From assembly GCF_025151535.1 (NCBI RefSeq), contig NZ_CP102288.1, forward strand, positions 625,501 through 689,500: a DNA stretch of 64,000 nt. The letters are read 5' to 3'. A program made the position numbers and the translations under genes. The notes below the pieces were generated by a model. It had not been told where the DNA came from. It was given only the letters and a program-made list of their open reading frames with translations, and searched no databases. This stretch comes from Segatella copri DSM 18205. Its GTDB lineage: Bacteria; Bacteroidota; Bacteroidia; Bacteroidales; Bacteroidaceae. Positions within the stretch are counted from its first letter, which is position 1. Each line of letters opens with the position of its first letter. Below are positions 8,606 through 17,812 of the stretch, piece by piece.

Positions 8606-9919
8606 TTATAAGAACAAGTCTTTCTTTGGCATGTTTGCCATATATTTCTTTCTCAGTTTCTCGAAGAAAGCCATTGTATCGTTAGAGAAACCATGGCCCT
8701 TCCAGGTGGATGTGTTCGTGATGAGAATCCAGCATTGGTTATCTGGATATTTCAAGACGATGGCTGATGTGCCAGCCAGCGAACCGGTACGAATCCATGG
8801 TTTGCTGCTCTTTGGTGTATAGTTCCAACCGATAGAGTATTGGTGGTCAGCCTGCTCGCGCGTCATAAACTCGATACTCTTCTTGCTGAGGATATCCTTG
8901 ACATGTGGCAAACCATCGATGCTGGCTATGAAACGGCTCAGCTCGGCTGCCGAGCCACACCAGGCTCCTGCACCCGACAGGCGGGGAAGGTCGGTATCTC
9001 CATAGCATTTCTCTACCAGTCGTCCACTGTTGTTGTATTCATACACAGGGATGCTGCCCTGGTGCATGTAGTACTTCGTCTCGTTGGGGCGGCGGTCCTT
9101 TAGGTAAGTGCCGGCAATGTGCATGTCGTAGCAGCCGGCTGGGTGGAGCACATACTTCTGCATGAAGTTTTCATATTTCATTCCGCTCTTCTTTTCTATA
9201 ATCATGGAGAGAATCATGTAGCCCAGATTACTGTAGCATTTGCCTTCGCCAGGAGTATAACCCAAGTGGCGCTTCAAGAGAATCTTGAGCAGGGTAGGGT
9301 GATCAGGTGGCGTTTTGAGATGGTTCTGCATCATGATGTAGCGGGTGGAAGATACCGGGTCGCCGGCATAATTGTTGAAACCTGCCTGATGGCGCAGCAA
9401 CTGTTCTACGGTGATGTCGTAATATCGCTGGTCCTTGATACTGTTGTTGTAAACGGTATCGCGCAGGATTCCCTTTTCGCCAAACACCTTCTCGTTCAGC
9501 TTGAGTTTCTTCATCTCCTGCAACTTCATGATACCTACGGCTGTAATCAGTTTCGATACGGAGGCAAAGCGCATCAGCATGTTAGGCTCCATTCTGATGC
9601 CTCGCTCCTTATCCGCCATTCCGAATCCGCGGGCATATAGTAGCGAGTCGTTGCGGGTGACGACGAGTTGGGCTCCATTGATTTCCCATCTCTTGAGATA
9701 CCTTTCTATTACCGAGTCCATCTCATGATATTCCTTCCCCTCTGTCAGGGCATTTGAGATGGAATCGTTGATATGAACCTTAGGGAGCGAATCTGCCGCC
9801 TTGTTCTTGTCTGATGCTGATGTACAGCGAGATACACAGCTGTGTGTAGTCCATCCTACGATTGCCGTAAAGGTAAGCAATATGATTGCTATGCGTTTTT
9901 TTCTTAGTCGTCGTGCCAT
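8606..9919 (-). CDS. Serine hydrolase, class C beta-lactamase/DD-peptidase fold
   Basis: A 437-residue PF00144-type serine hydrolase. The start at 9919 (MARRLRKKR) is chosen because it places a basic N-terminus before a single membrane segment (about 9-24), as in a signal anchor or signal peptide; the frame remains open for 17 more codons upstream. Catalytic SVSK (SxxK) follows MRFA near residue 119 and YSN follows at about 228; GSLAG near the C-terminus fits the third motif. Members cleave or transfer D-amino-acid peptides, esters or beta-lactams; this one is probably periplasmic. The actual substrate cannot be deduced, and resistance should not be assumed. Confidence 0.85.
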   Translation of the reverse strand: MARRLRKKRIAIILLTFTAIVGWTTHSCVSRCTSASDKNKAADSLPKVHINDSISNALTEGKEYHEMDSVIERYLKRWEINGAQLVVTRNDSLLYARGFGMADKERGIRMEPNMLMRFASVSKLITAVGIMKLQEMKKLKLNEKVFGEKGILRDTVYNNSIKDQRYYDITVEQLLRHQAGFNNYAGDPVSSTRYIMMQNHLKTPPDHPTLLKILLKRHLGYTPGEGKCYSNLGYMILSMIIEKKSGMKYENFMQKYVLHPAGCYDMHIAGTYLKDRRPNETKYYMHQGSIPVYEYNNSGRLVEKCYGDTDLPRLSGAGAWCGSAAELSRFIASIDGLPHVKDILSKKSIEFMTREQADHQYSIGWNYTPKSSKPWIRTGSLAGTSAIVLKYPDNQCWILITNTSTWKGHGFSNDTMAFFEKLRKKYMANMPKKDLFL

Positions 9920-10019
9920 TTTATTTAATTTTTCTATGTGCAAAGATAATGCAATCTCCTCAAATAACAAAACATTGAAAATATATTTAAATTTATTTTG
10001 TATTGTCTATGAATTATCG

Positions 10020-10027
10020 TACCTTTG
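10020..10027 (+). promoter_or_regulatory. Bacteroidota -7 box TACCTTTG for the phosphoesterase gene
   Basis: The TAnnTTTG element lies 22 bp before the start codon and has a TTTG string about 19 bp upstream as a -33 partner. Confidence 0.65.
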
Positions 10028-10049
10028 TAGCCAGTTATAAAGAAAAACA

Positions 10050-11183
10050 ATGAAGAAGGTATTAAAAAAGGTATTAAGATCCATATTCTATATAGTAGTC
10101 ATGTCGGTTCTGGCATTCCTGCCCGACTTCTGGCTTTGGCATATCGGGGTGAGTGAGTGGCCTTTGCTGCTAGCCATCTTATGGTGGGTTCCCTCGTTGT
10201 TACTTGTTCTTGCCGAAGTGGGGTTGCAGTTGGGGTTCTTCCATAAGTTGTCAGTCCGTGTACTCTTTACTACCATACTTTTCTCGGCATTCCCTAAGGT
10301 TGTCTTCATCCTGTTCGATGCATTTCTTCCTTGGTTCTTTGCTCTGATTCCTGCTTTGGGTGTAATGGGGTGGTTTGCCTTCGGCTTTATAGAGGGTTGG
10401 AAGCGGTTGGAACTGAAACACATCACCTTTACCTCGCCCGATTTGCCACCTTATTTTGATGGTTACCGTCTGGTACAGATTACCGACTTTCATCTCGGTT
10501 CGTTTCCTCCCGGCAATGATTTCGTGCAGAAGGTGGTGGATGCGACCAACAATGAAGAACCCGATATGATTCTCTTTACGGGCGATCTGGTCAATAACCA
10601 AGCCAGCGAAGTGGAGCCTTATCTGGATACGCTGGGGCAACTTCATGCGTCAGATGGCATCTATTCTATCTGGGGAAATCATGATTATTGTGAATATGGC
10701 AACAATCATTCTATTGGCGCTTTGAAGAGAAACCGCCGTATGCTCTATGGTTATCAGGAAAGTCTGGGGTGGCATCAGCTGATGAACGAACATCATGTGG
10801 TGAGTCATGGTATGGCATCTATCGCTGTAATAGGCGTAGAGAATCCCGGTCAGCCTCCTTTCACCAATCGCAGTAATCTGAAGAAAGCGATGAAGGGGTT
10901 GAATCCTGATATGTTTAAAATCCTCTTGAGTCATGATCCTCACCATTGGCGCAGAGAAGTAGTTGGTAAGAAGATACAACTTACTCTGGCGGGACATACG
11001 CATGCCGGACAATTGAAAATAAGTAAATGGACGCCTGCCCGCATGGCTTTCAAAGAGTGGGGCGGAGCTTACCGCATTGGTGAGCAGATGCTCTATGTAT
11101 CATCGGGTATTGGTGGTTCTTTCCCTTTCCGCCTAGGCGCATGGCCTGAACTGACAGTTATCACGCTGAAACGTGATTTATAG
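10050..11183 (+). CDS. Membrane-anchored metallophosphoesterase
   Basis: A 377-residue calcineurin-like phosphoesterase with an N-terminal membrane region of about four spans (residues 10-130). The dinuclear-metal motifs are all present in order: ITDFHLG, FTGDLVNN, GNHDYC, LSHDPHHW and LAGHTHAGQ. The layout matches YkuE-like proteins. The enzyme would face one side of the inner membrane and hydrolyse a phosphoester, possibly a lipid intermediate; this is inference. It has its own promoter at 10020-10027 and no obvious operon partner. Confidence 0.88.
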   Translation: MKKVLKKVLRSIFYIVVMSVLAFLPDFWLWHIGVSEWPLLLAILWWVPSLLLVLAEVGLQLGFFHKLSVRVLFTTILFSAFPKVVFILFDAFLPWFFALIPALGVMGWFAFGFIEGWKRLELKHITFTSPDLPPYFDGYRLVQITDFHLGSFPPGNDFVQKVVDATNNEEPDMILFTGDLVNNQASEVEPYLDTLGQLHASDGIYSIWGNHDYCEYGNNHSIGALKRNRRMLYGYQESLGWHQLMNEHHVVSHGMASIAVIGVENPGQPPFTNRSNLKKAMKGLNPDMFKILLSHDPHHWRREVVGKKIQLTLAGHTHAGQLKISKWTPARMAFKEWGGAYRIGEQMLYVSSGIGGSFPFRLGAWPELTVITLKRDL

Positions 11184-11298
11184 TTCTTTATGATAACGAA
11201 ACTGGTGTTTAAGTGTTAAAATACAGTTAAATGTTAGCTGTTTGAACCATTGTGATGAAAAAAACGTGTTAAAAATTTGGTGGTTCGAATAAATATTG

Positions 11299-11306
11299 TA
11301 CCTTTG
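11299..11306 (+). promoter_or_regulatory. Bacteroidota -7 box TACCTTTG for queH
   Basis: TAnnTTTG element giving a transcript start near 11313 and a leader of about 130 nt before the chosen queH start. Confidence 0.65.
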
Positions 11307-11312
11307 CACTAG

Positions 11313-11387
11313 TTTTCGCATATATTTGGGCAAATGGGGGGTGTCGTGAGATTGTACTCCATTTGTTTTTTTGAAGCAAGGCGAAAA
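11313..11387 (+). promoter_or_regulatory. Structured queH leader with terminator-like hairpin
   Basis: CAAATGG at 11331-11337 pairs with CCATTTG at 11359-11365, extended by two more pairs, and is followed by seven T: a terminator-like stem-loop inside the 5' leader. An outer pair TTTTCGC (11313-11319) with GCGAAAA (11381-11387) encloses it and could compete. The loop carries TGTCGTGAGA, also found in the short RNA at 34-102. A preQ1-responsive attenuator is a fair guess from the gene downstream, but the sequence does not match the preQ1-I aptamer I know. Confidence 0.4.
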
Positions 11388-11444
11388 TACTTCACATCAG
11401 AAGTAGCTGTTCACATTTTAATTTTACATTTAACATTGAAAACA

Positions 11445-12050
11445 ATGAAGATTCCTGTAGAAGAACAATATAAATATGTAAAACTTACTCTCCCGGATGG
11501 AAGCAAGGCTGAAGGTCAGGCTGTCTTGTTGCATGCCTGTTGTGCACCTTGTTCGGCGGCTATCGTAGAATGTATGCTTCGTAATGGCATGAAGCCTACA
11601 GTATATTTCAGTAACAGTAATATCTATCCTCAGCAGGAGTATGATGTCCGTAAACATGAACTGAAACGATTTCTGGAAGCCCAGAATGTACCTTATGTAG
11701 AGGATGAGTATGATCATCAGGAGTGGCTTTCTGTTATTAGGGGTTTAGAGGATGAGCCCGAGCGTGGCAGCCGTTGTTCTGTCTGCTTTCAGTTCCGCCT
11801 CTCTCATGCAGCCAAGTATGCGCAGGAGCATGGATTTCACCTTCTTACTACCACGTTGGCATCTTCGCGCTGGAAGAATATCAGGCAGATAGATACTGCC
11901 GGTCATCTTGCCGTTGAGGCTTATCCTGATGTAGAATGGTGGGATATGAATTGGCGGAAGGGCGGTTTGCAGAATCGCCGAGGTGAACTCTTGAGAATCA
12001 ATGAATTCTATAATCAGTTATATTGTGGTTGCGAATTCAGTATGAGATAA
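11445..12050 (+). CDS. queH: Epoxyqueuosine reductase QueH
   Basis: A 201-residue QueH (DUF208) enzyme, which carries out the last step of queuosine synthesis, epoxyqueuosine to queuosine in tRNA. The cysteine pairs expected for the iron-sulfur site and redox chemistry are visible: HACCAPCS near residue 28, RCSVCFQFR near 109 and CGC near the C-terminus. The start at 11445 (MKIPVEEQ) is chosen over the frame open from 11334, because the earlier region is better explained as a structured leader. Cytoplasmic. It is monocistronic, ending just before a palindromic repeat. Confidence 0.9.
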   Translation: MKIPVEEQYKYVKLTLPDGSKAEGQAVLLHACCAPCSAAIVECMLRNGMKPTVYFSNSNIYPQQEYDVRKHELKRFLEAQNVPYVEDEYDHQEWLSVIRGLEDEPERGSRCSVCFQFRLSHAAKYAQEHGFHLLTTTLASSRWKNIRQIDTAGHLAVEAYPDVEWWDMNWRKGGLQNRRGELLRINEFYNQLYCGCEFSMR

Positions 12051-12077
12051 AGTGTTTTTTCTGCCCTGTGATATTTT

Positions 12078-12151
12078 AGGCACGGATTACACAGATTACA
12101 CGGATTTATGACGCTCATGATAAATCCGTGTAATCTGTGTAATCCGTGCCT
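12078..12151. repeat. Palindromic intergenic repeat A, copy 1
   Basis: A perfect 31-bp inverted repeat (12078-12108 with 12121-12151) with a 12-base loop, built from ACGGATTACACAGATTACAC. It stands between convergent queH and fhs, so it may also act as a transcription stop. Two further copies are at 43648-43733 and 54414-54513. Confidence 0.85.
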
Positions 12152-12178
12152 TTTCTATATTCTAGGCTAGATGCTTAT

Positions 12179-13843
12179 TTATGAAAGTCCTGTAATCTCA
12201 CCGTTTACTACATCAATGCGCTCAGCCTGTGGGCTCTTTGGTAAGCCCGGCATACGCATGATAGGACCAGCGATGACTACAATCATCTCTGCACCCATAT
12301 TTACGGTGATGTCGCGAACGTGGAGCTCGAAACCTTCTGTAGGACCATATGCCTTGGCATCGGTAGAGAAACTGTACTGAGTCTTGGCAATACAGATAGG
12401 GAACTTTTCAGCACCCAGCTTCTTGATCTCTTCAATCATCGCCTTGGCAGAATCGCTCAAAGTCACGCTGCCTGCTCCGTAAAGATTGAATGCAACCTTT
12501 TCTATCTTCTCCTCAACGCTATCGTTATCATCGTAAGCAAAATAGAGAGGGGCTGACGGACGCTCATCAATGGTCTTCACTACGAGGTTGGCAAGTTCAA
12601 TGGCACCGTTTCCGCCTTCGGCAAAGGCGCTGTTTACGGCGAAACCGCAACCCATCTCCTCGCAATGCTTGCGCAATACTTCAATTTCTTCATCTGTATC
12701 GGTTGCAAACTTATTGAATGCAATCACTACAGTCTGACCAAAGCTCTGCAGGTTCTTTACGTGCTTGTCGAGGTTCCAGTAACCGGCTTCCATTCCTGCG
12801 ATGTTTGGCTTCTTGATATCTTCCTGAGCTACACCACCATGCATCTTCAACGCCTGGAGGGTAACAACGAGAACAGTGAGGTCTGGTTGCAAACCTGTCT
12901 TGCGGCATTTGATGTCATAGAATTTCTCTGCACCGAGATCTGCACCGAATCCTGCCTCTGTAATGGCATAGTCGCCATACTCAAGAGCAGCAGCTGTAGC
13001 CATGACGGAATTGCAGCCATGAGCAATGTTGGCAAAAGGACCGCAATGAACAAATGCCGGTGTACCCTCTGTTGTCTGAACCAGATTTGGCTTCAAAGCA
13101 TCGAGAAGGAGAGCTACGATACTGCCACCTACACCCATATCCTTTACGGTAAATGGCTTGTCGTCCTCGGTGATGCCCAGGAGGATATTATCGATACGGC
13201 GACGAAGATCATCGATGCTTGTTGCGAAACACATGATAGCCATAATCTCAGAAGCTGGCGTAATATCGAAACCAGACTCAGTCTCGATGCCGTTCTTATC
13301 TCCTATACCGGTGATAATGCGGCGCAAACCTCTATCGTTCACATCCATGACGCGACGCCAGAGAATCTTCTTCAACTTGAAACCCTCTGCTTCGTGCTGG
13401 AAACGGTAATTGTCCAGAAGGGCAGAGATCATGTTGTTGGCCTCTGTAATGGCATGGAAATCGCCGGTGAAATGGAGATTAATCTTATCCATAGGCAAAA
13501 CCTGGGCGTAACCGCCACCTGCAGCACCACCCTTCATGCCGAAGCAAGGACCCAGAGATGGTTCACGAAGAGCTACTACAGCCTTCTTGCCAATCTTCTG
13601 CATACCCAGGGCGAGACCTACAGATACCGTAGTCTTACCATTACCAGCCTTTGTAGGGCTGATAGCTGTAACAAGGATGAGATGGTGATTCTTAAACTTG
13701 TTGGTGTCAATCTTGTCCGTAGTAATCTTAGCGATGTAACGGCCGTAGTTTTCCACTTGGTCTTCATGGATTCCAAGTTCTGCTGCCACTTCATTGATAG
13801 GGCGCAATTTTACTGATTTAGCTATTTCAATATCTGTCAACAT
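12179..13843 (-). CDS. fhs: Formate--tetrahydrofolate ligase
   Basis: A 554-residue formyltetrahydrofolate synthetase that couples formate, ATP and tetrahydrofolate to 10-formyl-THF. The nucleotide-binding loop [21 protein letters not shown] segment is near residue 62 (here [19 protein letters not shown]), followed by [20 protein letters not shown]. The start at 13843 ([10 protein letters not shown]) gives the standard family length; the frame is open ten codons further. Its use of formate links it to the pyruvate formate-lyase locus 1.3 kb away, a metabolic connection rather than an operon. Cytoplasmic. Confidence 0.95.
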   Translation of the reverse strand: MLTDIEIAKSVKLRPINEVAAELGIHEDQVENYGRYIAKITTDKIDTNKFKNHHLILVTAISPTKAGNGKTTVSVGLALGMQKIGKKAVVALREPSLGPCFGMKGGAAGGGYAQVLPMDKINLHFTGDFHAITEANNMISALLDNYRFQHEAEGFKLKKILWRRVMDVNDRGLRRIITGIGDKNGIETESGFDITPASEIMAIMCFATSIDDLRRRIDNILLGITEDDKPFTVKDMGVGGSIVALLLDALKPNLVQTTEGTPAFVHCGPFANIAHGCNSVMATAAALEYGDYAITEAGFGADLGAEKFYDIKCRKTGLQPDLTVLVVTLQALKMHGGVAQEDIKKPNIAGMEAGYWNLDKHVKNLQSFGQTVVIAFNKFATDTDEEIEVLRKHCEEMGCGFAVNSAFAEGGNGAIELANLVVKTIDERPSAPLYFAYDDNDSVEEKIEKVAFNLYGAGSVTLSDSAKAMIEEIKKLGAEKFPICIAKTQYSFSTDAKAYGPTEGFELHVRDITVNMGAEMIVVIAGPIMRMPGLPKSPQAERIDVVNGEITGLS

Positions 13844-14007
13844 AAAAAGTAATGTTTTGTATTTTGAGTGCAAAGGTACGGAAAAGTATTCATATATTAA
13901 AATAAGAAAGTATAAAAAAACAAAATAAAAAAAAGGAAGACTTTCCCCATTTCCAAATGACGAAGTTTAAAAAAGGTAAATTGTAGGATTTTGTCGTGTG
14001 AATGTAG

Positions 14008-14015
14008 TACCTTTG
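14008..14015 (+). promoter_or_regulatory. Bacteroidota -7 box TACCTTTG for thiE
   Basis: TAnnTTTG with a TTTTG at 13989-13993 as -33 partner. It overlaps the first codons of the longest open frame, which argues that translation starts downstream at 14043. Confidence 0.7.
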
Positions 14016-14042
14016 CAAGCGAATTTATATTTTATAGTACGT

Positions 14043-14732
14043 ATGAACAAGTCTTTAGCATTAGCTCATTTTCAGACGAGCTTTCAGTTTATCACGCATC
14101 AGAACGAGCGCTTCTCTTATCTCGAAGGAGCCTATCTGGCACTTATCGGAGGATGTGATTGGGTTCAGCTTCGCATGAAGGGGGCTACCGATGAAGAGGT
14201 TGAGCCTATAGCCCGTAAGTTGAAGTTGGCTTGTGAGGGTGCCGGTGCAACCTTTATCCTCGACGACCGTGTAGAACTGGTGAAGAAGTTACAGATAGAT
14301 GGTGTACATCTGGGAAAGAATGATATGCCGGTTGATGAGGCCCGTAAGTTCCTGGGTGATGAATTCATTATCGGGGGAACAGCCAATACATTTGATGATA
14401 TTCGTCGTTTGCATGAACAGGGGGCTGACTATATCGGTTGCGGTCCGTTCCGCTATACTACTACCAAGGAGAAACTCTCTCCGGTATTGGGTATAGAAGG
14501 TTATCGCCAGATTATTGAGCAGATGAGGGAGAATAAAATCTCTCTGCCTATGGTAGCCATCGGAGGTTTGACTCCAGACGATATAGATCCGCTTGCAGAA
14601 TTGGGCATCGGTGTGGCAATGAGCGGTACCATCCTGAATGCGGAGAACCCTGTTACCATGACACGTCAGATTCATGACAAGTGTTTCGGATTATTCATCG
14701 AAAATCTCAATCATTTTTTTGAGAATCAGTAG
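14043..14732 (+). CDS. thiE: Thiamine phosphate synthase
   Basis: A 229-residue TIM-barrel enzyme joining hydroxymethylpyrimidine diphosphate and thiazole phosphate to thiamine phosphate. Motifs: WVQLRMKGA near residue 41, LDDRVELVKKLQIDGVHLG near 80, YIGCGPFRYTTTKEK near 130 and VAIGGLTPDDI near 175. The ATG at 14043 is chosen because the -7 box at 14008-14015 places the transcript start after the upstream ATG at 13998. No other thi gene is adjacent, and no TPP riboswitch is evident in the short leader. Confidence 0.9.
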   Translation: MNKSLALAHFQTSFQFITHQNERFSYLEGAYLALIGGCDWVQLRMKGATDEEVEPIARKLKLACEGAGATFILDDRVELVKKLQIDGVHLGKNDMPVDEARKFLGDEFIIGGTANTFDDIRRLHEQGADYIGCGPFRYTTTKEKLSPVLGIEGYRQIIEQMRENKISLPMVAIGGLTPDDIDPLAELGIGVAMSGTILNAENPVTMTRQIHDKCFGLFIENLNHFFENQ

Positions 14733-14761
14733 AATGATACTCATAAATGATGATTTTTCAT

Positions 14762-14799
14762 AGAAAAGAGAAGAAAGTTTCGGTTTTCTTCTCTTTTCT
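14762..14799 (+). terminator. thiE terminator
   Basis: Perfect 15-bp inverted repeat (14762-14776 with 14785-14799), loop GTTTCGGT, followed by ATTTTATT. Confidence 0.75.
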
Positions 14800-14812
14800 C
14801 ATTTTATTGTTG

Positions 14813-14820
14813 TAACTTTG
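14813..14820 (+). promoter_or_regulatory. Bacteroidota -7 box TAACTTTG upstream of pflB leader
   Basis: TAnnTTTG element located between the thiE terminator and the small ORF at 14876; the start of transcription should be near 14827. Confidence 0.6.
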
Positions 14821-14875
14821 CACCCGCATTGCAAAACTGTTGCAAGGCTATTACAAATAATAGAATTTAAAAGAC

Positions 14876-14980
14876 ATGAAATTAATAGTGGGAATTAACT
14901 TAGGAAATATAGGAAAAACAGATGCTGTCGGAAAGAACGAGAACATCATGATATACGCACCTTCAGATAAAGGTGCTTAA
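14876..14980 (+). CDS. Small ORF (34 codons) in the pflB leader
   Basis: A 34-residue reading frame beginning MKLIVGINLGNIGKTDAVGK and ending APSDKGA, with its own upstream -7 box (14813-14820) and an immediate downstream terminator (14984-15012). The codons before the stop lie in a 7-bp hairpin (GCACCTT 14957-14963 with AAGGTGC 14970-14976). I do not recognise the peptide. It may be a small protein, or a leader peptide for attenuation of pflB, which starts 122 bp downstream. Support is contextual only. Confidence 0.45.
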   Translation: MKLIVGINLGNIGKTDAVGKNENIMIYAPSDKGA

Positions 14981-14983
14981 AAA

Positions 14984-15012
14984 CCCGGGCACAAACGTGT
15001 TCGGGCTTTTTT
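14984..15012 (+). terminator. Terminator between small ORF and pflB
   Basis: CCCGGGCAC (14984-14992) pairs with GTGTTCGGG (14997-15005) using two G-U pairs, followed by CTTTTTTATTTT. It stands 90 bp upstream of pflB, so pflB needs either read-through or a further promoter in the AT-rich 15013-15090 stretch. Confidence 0.75.
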
Positions 15013-15102
15013 ATTTTACTATATATAATAGGTGTAAAACCAACTCAAAATAGATAGTGTGTGCAAAATATATAATTATTAACTTTATAAAAAAGTATTA
15101 AA

Positions 15103-17352
15103 ATGATGAAAACAGAATGGAGAGGTTTCAAAGGAAACATGTGGCAGAGTGAAGTGAATCTTCGTGATTTCATTCAGAACAACTACACTTGTTATGACGG
15201 CGATGAGTCGTTCCTTGCAGAACCAACTCAAGCAACTAACACCCTTTGGGGTATGTTGAAGGAACTCCAGAAGGAGGAGCGCGCCAAGGGTGGTGTGCTT
15301 GATATGGAAACAGAAATCGTTTCAGGATTGACAGCTTATGGTGCTGCTTATATCGGTGAAGGTACAAAGGATTTGGAGAAAGTGGTAGGTCTGCAGACTG
15401 ATAAACCTCTGAAGCGTGCCTTCATGCCTTACGGTGGTATCAAGATGGCGGAGCAGGCTTGTACAACATATGGCTATCAGCCATCTGAGAAGCTCCACGA
15501 AATCTTCCACAAGTATTGCAAAACTCATAATGATGGCGTATTCGATGCTTATACTCCAGAGATGAAACTCGTGCGTCATAACCACATTCTTACTGGTCTT
15601 CCTGATACATACGGTCGTGGACGTATCGTAGGTGACTACCGTCGTGTGGCTCTCTATGGTATCGACTTCCTCATCGAGGAGAAGAAGAACGACCTCGCTA
15701 ACATGGGCGACCGTGAGATGATCGACGACGTTATCCGTCTCCGTGAAGAGGTTGCTATGCAGATTAAGGCGCTCAAGGGCTTGAAGGAGATGGCTCAGTT
15801 GTATGGTTACGACATCTCTCAGCCTGCTAAGAACGCTCGTGAGGCTGTTCAGTGGTTGTACTTCGGTTACCTCGGAGCTGTAAAGACTCAGAATGGTGCT
15901 GCGATGTCTGTAGGTCGTATCTCTACATTCCTCGACATCTATATCCAGCGCGACTTGAACGAGGGTACTCTTACCGAGGATGAGGCTCAGGAACTCATCG
16001 ACCACTTGGTCATGAAGTTCCGTATGGTTAAGTTCGCCCGTATCCCTTCTTACAATGAGCTCTTCACAGGCGACCCAGTTTGGGCTACTCTCGAAGTAGC
16101 TGGTATGGGTCAGGATGGCCGCTCAATGGTTACCAAGAACGACTTCCGTTTCCTCCACACATTGGAGAACATGGGTCCTTCACCAGAGCCAAACTTGACT
16201 GTACTCTATAGCTCTCGCTTACCAAAGGCATTCAAGCACTACGCTTCTCTCATCTCTGTAAAGACAAGCTCTATCCAGTATGAGAACGATGACGTAATGC
16301 GCCCAGTTTGGGGTGACGACTATAGCATCTGCTGCTGTGTATCTGCTACACAGACAGGTAAGGAGATGCAGTTCTTCGGTGCACGTGCCAACTTGGCTAA
16401 GTGCTTGACCTACGCTGTATCTGGCGGTGTTGATTCAAAGACACGCGAGCAGTGCGGTCCTAAGTATCGCGCCGTTGAGGGTGATGTATTGACATACGAG
16501 GAGTTCATGCCACGTTTCATGGATATGATGGACTGGTTGGCTGGCGTTTATGTGAAGACATTGAACCTCATCCACTACATGCACGATAAGTACTTCTACG
16601 AGGCAGCAGAGTTGGCGCTCATCGATACAGATGTTCGTCGTACTTTCGCTACTGGTATCGCTGGTTTCAGCCACGTGGTTGACTCTATCTCAGCTATCAA
16701 GTATGCCAAGGTTAACATCATCCGTGATGAGACTGGTTTCCCTCTCAGCTTCAAGACCGAGGGCGACTTCCCACGTTACGGTAACGATGATGAGCGTGCT
16801 GATGAGATTGCAGTATGGTTGCTCAAGACCTTCATGAACATGATCAAGAAGCATCATACATACCGCAATTCAGAGCCTACTACATCTATCCTGACTATCA
16901 CATCAAATGTAGTATACGGTAAGTACACCAGCAACATGCCTGATGGTCGTCCAGCCGGTGCTCCTTTGGCTCCAGGTGCTAACCCATCTTACGGTGCAGA
17001 GAAGAACGGTCTTTTGGCTTCATTGAACTCAGTAGCTAAGTTGCCATACGAGTATGCCCTCGATGGTATCTCTAATACTCAGACCATCAGTCCGGGTGCT
17101 CTGGGACATAACGATGAGGAGCGTGCCCAGACATTGGTAGGTGTATTGGACGGTTACTTCAACCAGGGTTCTCACCACTTGAACGTGAACGTATTCGGTA
17201 TCGACAAGCTCAAGGATGCTATGGAGCACCCAGAGAAGGAAGAGTACCAGAACTTCACCATCCGTGTAAGTGGTTACGCTGTTAAGTTCATCGACTTGAC
17301 ACGTGAGCAGCAGCTCGACGTAATCGCTCGTCAGGCTCACGAGAGACTCTAA
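15103..17352 (+). CDS. pflB: Formate C-acetyltransferase (pyruvate formate-lyase)
   Basis: A 749-residue glycyl-radical enzyme converting pyruvate and CoA to acetyl-CoA and formate in anaerobic metabolism. The active-site cysteines lie in SICCCVSAT (C410-C412), and the radical glycine is G724 in RVSGYAVKF near the C-terminus. Length fits the family. Two ATG codons are adjacent at the start. Codon use looks strongly biased, as expected for an abundant protein. Its activase gene pflA follows after two very small membrane ORFs. A terminated small ORF precedes it. Confidence 0.96.
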   Translation: MMKTEWRGFKGNMWQSEVNLRDFIQNNYTCYDGDESFLAEPTQATNTLWGMLKELQKEERAKGGVLDMETEIVSGLTAYGAAYIGEGTKDLEKVVGLQTDKPLKRAFMPYGGIKMAEQACTTYGYQPSEKLHEIFHKYCKTHNDGVFDAYTPEMKLVRHNHILTGLPDTYGRGRIVGDYRRVALYGIDFLIEEKKNDLANMGDREMIDDVIRLREEVAMQIKALKGLKEMAQLYGYDISQPAKNAREAVQWLYFGYLGAVKTQNGAAMSVGRISTFLDIYIQRDLNEGTLTEDEAQELIDHLVMKFRMVKFARIPSYNELFTGDPVWATLEVAGMGQDGRSMVTKNDFRFLHTLENMGPSPEPNLTVLYSSRLPKAFKHYASLISVKTSSIQYENDDVMRPVWGDDYSICCCVSATQTGKEMQFFGARANLAKCLTYAVSGGVDSKTREQCGPKYRAVEGDVLTYEEFMPRFMDMMDWLAGVYVKTLNLIHYMHDKYFYEAAELALIDTDVRRTFATGIAGFSHVVDSISAIKYAKVNIIRDETGFPLSFKTEGDFPRYGNDDERADEIAVWLLKTFMNMIKKHHTYRNSEPTTSILTITSNVVYGKYTSNMPDGRPAGAPLAPGANPSYGAEKNGLLASLNSVAKLPYEYALDGISNTQTISPGALGHNDEERAQTLVGVLDGYFNQGSHHLNVNVFGIDKLKDAMEHPEKEEYQNFTIRVSGYAVKFIDLTREQQLDVIARQAHERL

Positions 17353-17406
17353 GGAAGTGAAGAATGAAGAGTGAAGAATTCTCTTGTCTCTTTGTAACAT
17401 ATAGAT

Positions 17407-17450
17407 TGCCCGCTAGATTTTCTTTCCGAGGATATTTAGCGGGCATTTTA
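17407..17450 (+). terminator. pflB terminator
   Basis: TGCCCGCTA (17407-17415) pairs with TAGCGGGCA (17437-17445), followed by TTTTA. It separates pflB from the small ORF and pflA that follow. Confidence 0.75.
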
Positions 17451-17505
17451 GCTTATTTAACTGTAAAATAGAGTAAGATATTGATTATTTTACTAATTTT
17501 GCAGT

Positions 17506-17721
17506 ATGAATTTATCAAAAGATGGGAAAAGGACTTTATTTGCTGAAGCGAGTAAGTTCTGTTTGGACATTGCTAAGTTAGTTATTGGTGGTGTTCTTCT
17601 GGCGAGCATCATGAAGGAAGATATTGATAAAGTAACTCTTTATATGTTAGGAGTTCTTATAGTCTTATTCTTTACCTTTTTGGGCTTCTTGTTTTTAATC
17701 ATTTCTAAAACGATAAAATAA
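17506..17721 (+). CDS. Small membrane protein, two transmembrane segments
   Basis: A 71-residue protein. After a charged N-terminus (MNLSKDGKRT) come two hydrophobic segments, about 18-36 and 45-68. It resembles the small DUF6722-type membrane proteins of Bacteroidales, but I hold that loosely. A TAATTTTG box ends at 17501, only four bases before the ATG, which would give a nearly leaderless message. A second tiny membrane ORF begins directly after its stop codon, and pflA follows. Function unknown. Confidence 0.6.
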   Translation: MNLSKDGKRTLFAEASKFCLDIAKLVIGGVLLASIMKEDIDKVTLYMLGVLIVLFFTFLGFLFLIISKTIK

Positions 17722-17722
17722 T

Positions 17723-17812
17723 ATGGGTGTATTTCTTTTTTTAGGTGTTATAGCCTTATTTATGAGTCTTTTTGCATTGTGGGGAATATATGATCTTCGA
17801 AAGAATGCATAA
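17723..17812 (+). CDS. 29-residue single-span membrane peptide
   Basis: The frame MGVFLFLGVIALFMSLFALW followed by GIYDLRKNA starts one base after the stop codon of the preceding gene and ends 8 bases inside the pflA start (17805). It is one hydrophobic span with a short charged tail, a typical small membrane protein shape. The tight packing with both neighbours supports translation by coupling. No function recognised; conservation is needed to be sure. Confidence 0.5.
   Translation: MGVFLFLGVIALFMSLFALWGIYDLRKNA

Noticed and set aside
11282..11289. GTTCGAAT-like T-loop of a tRNA
   Set aside because: It lies in a promoter region, no acceptor stem or anticodon arm could be built around it, and no tRNA was found in the window.
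12665..13816. Open frame of 383 codons on the plus strand
   Set aside because: Antisense to fhs, whose product is clearly recognised; no signal or domain in the frame.
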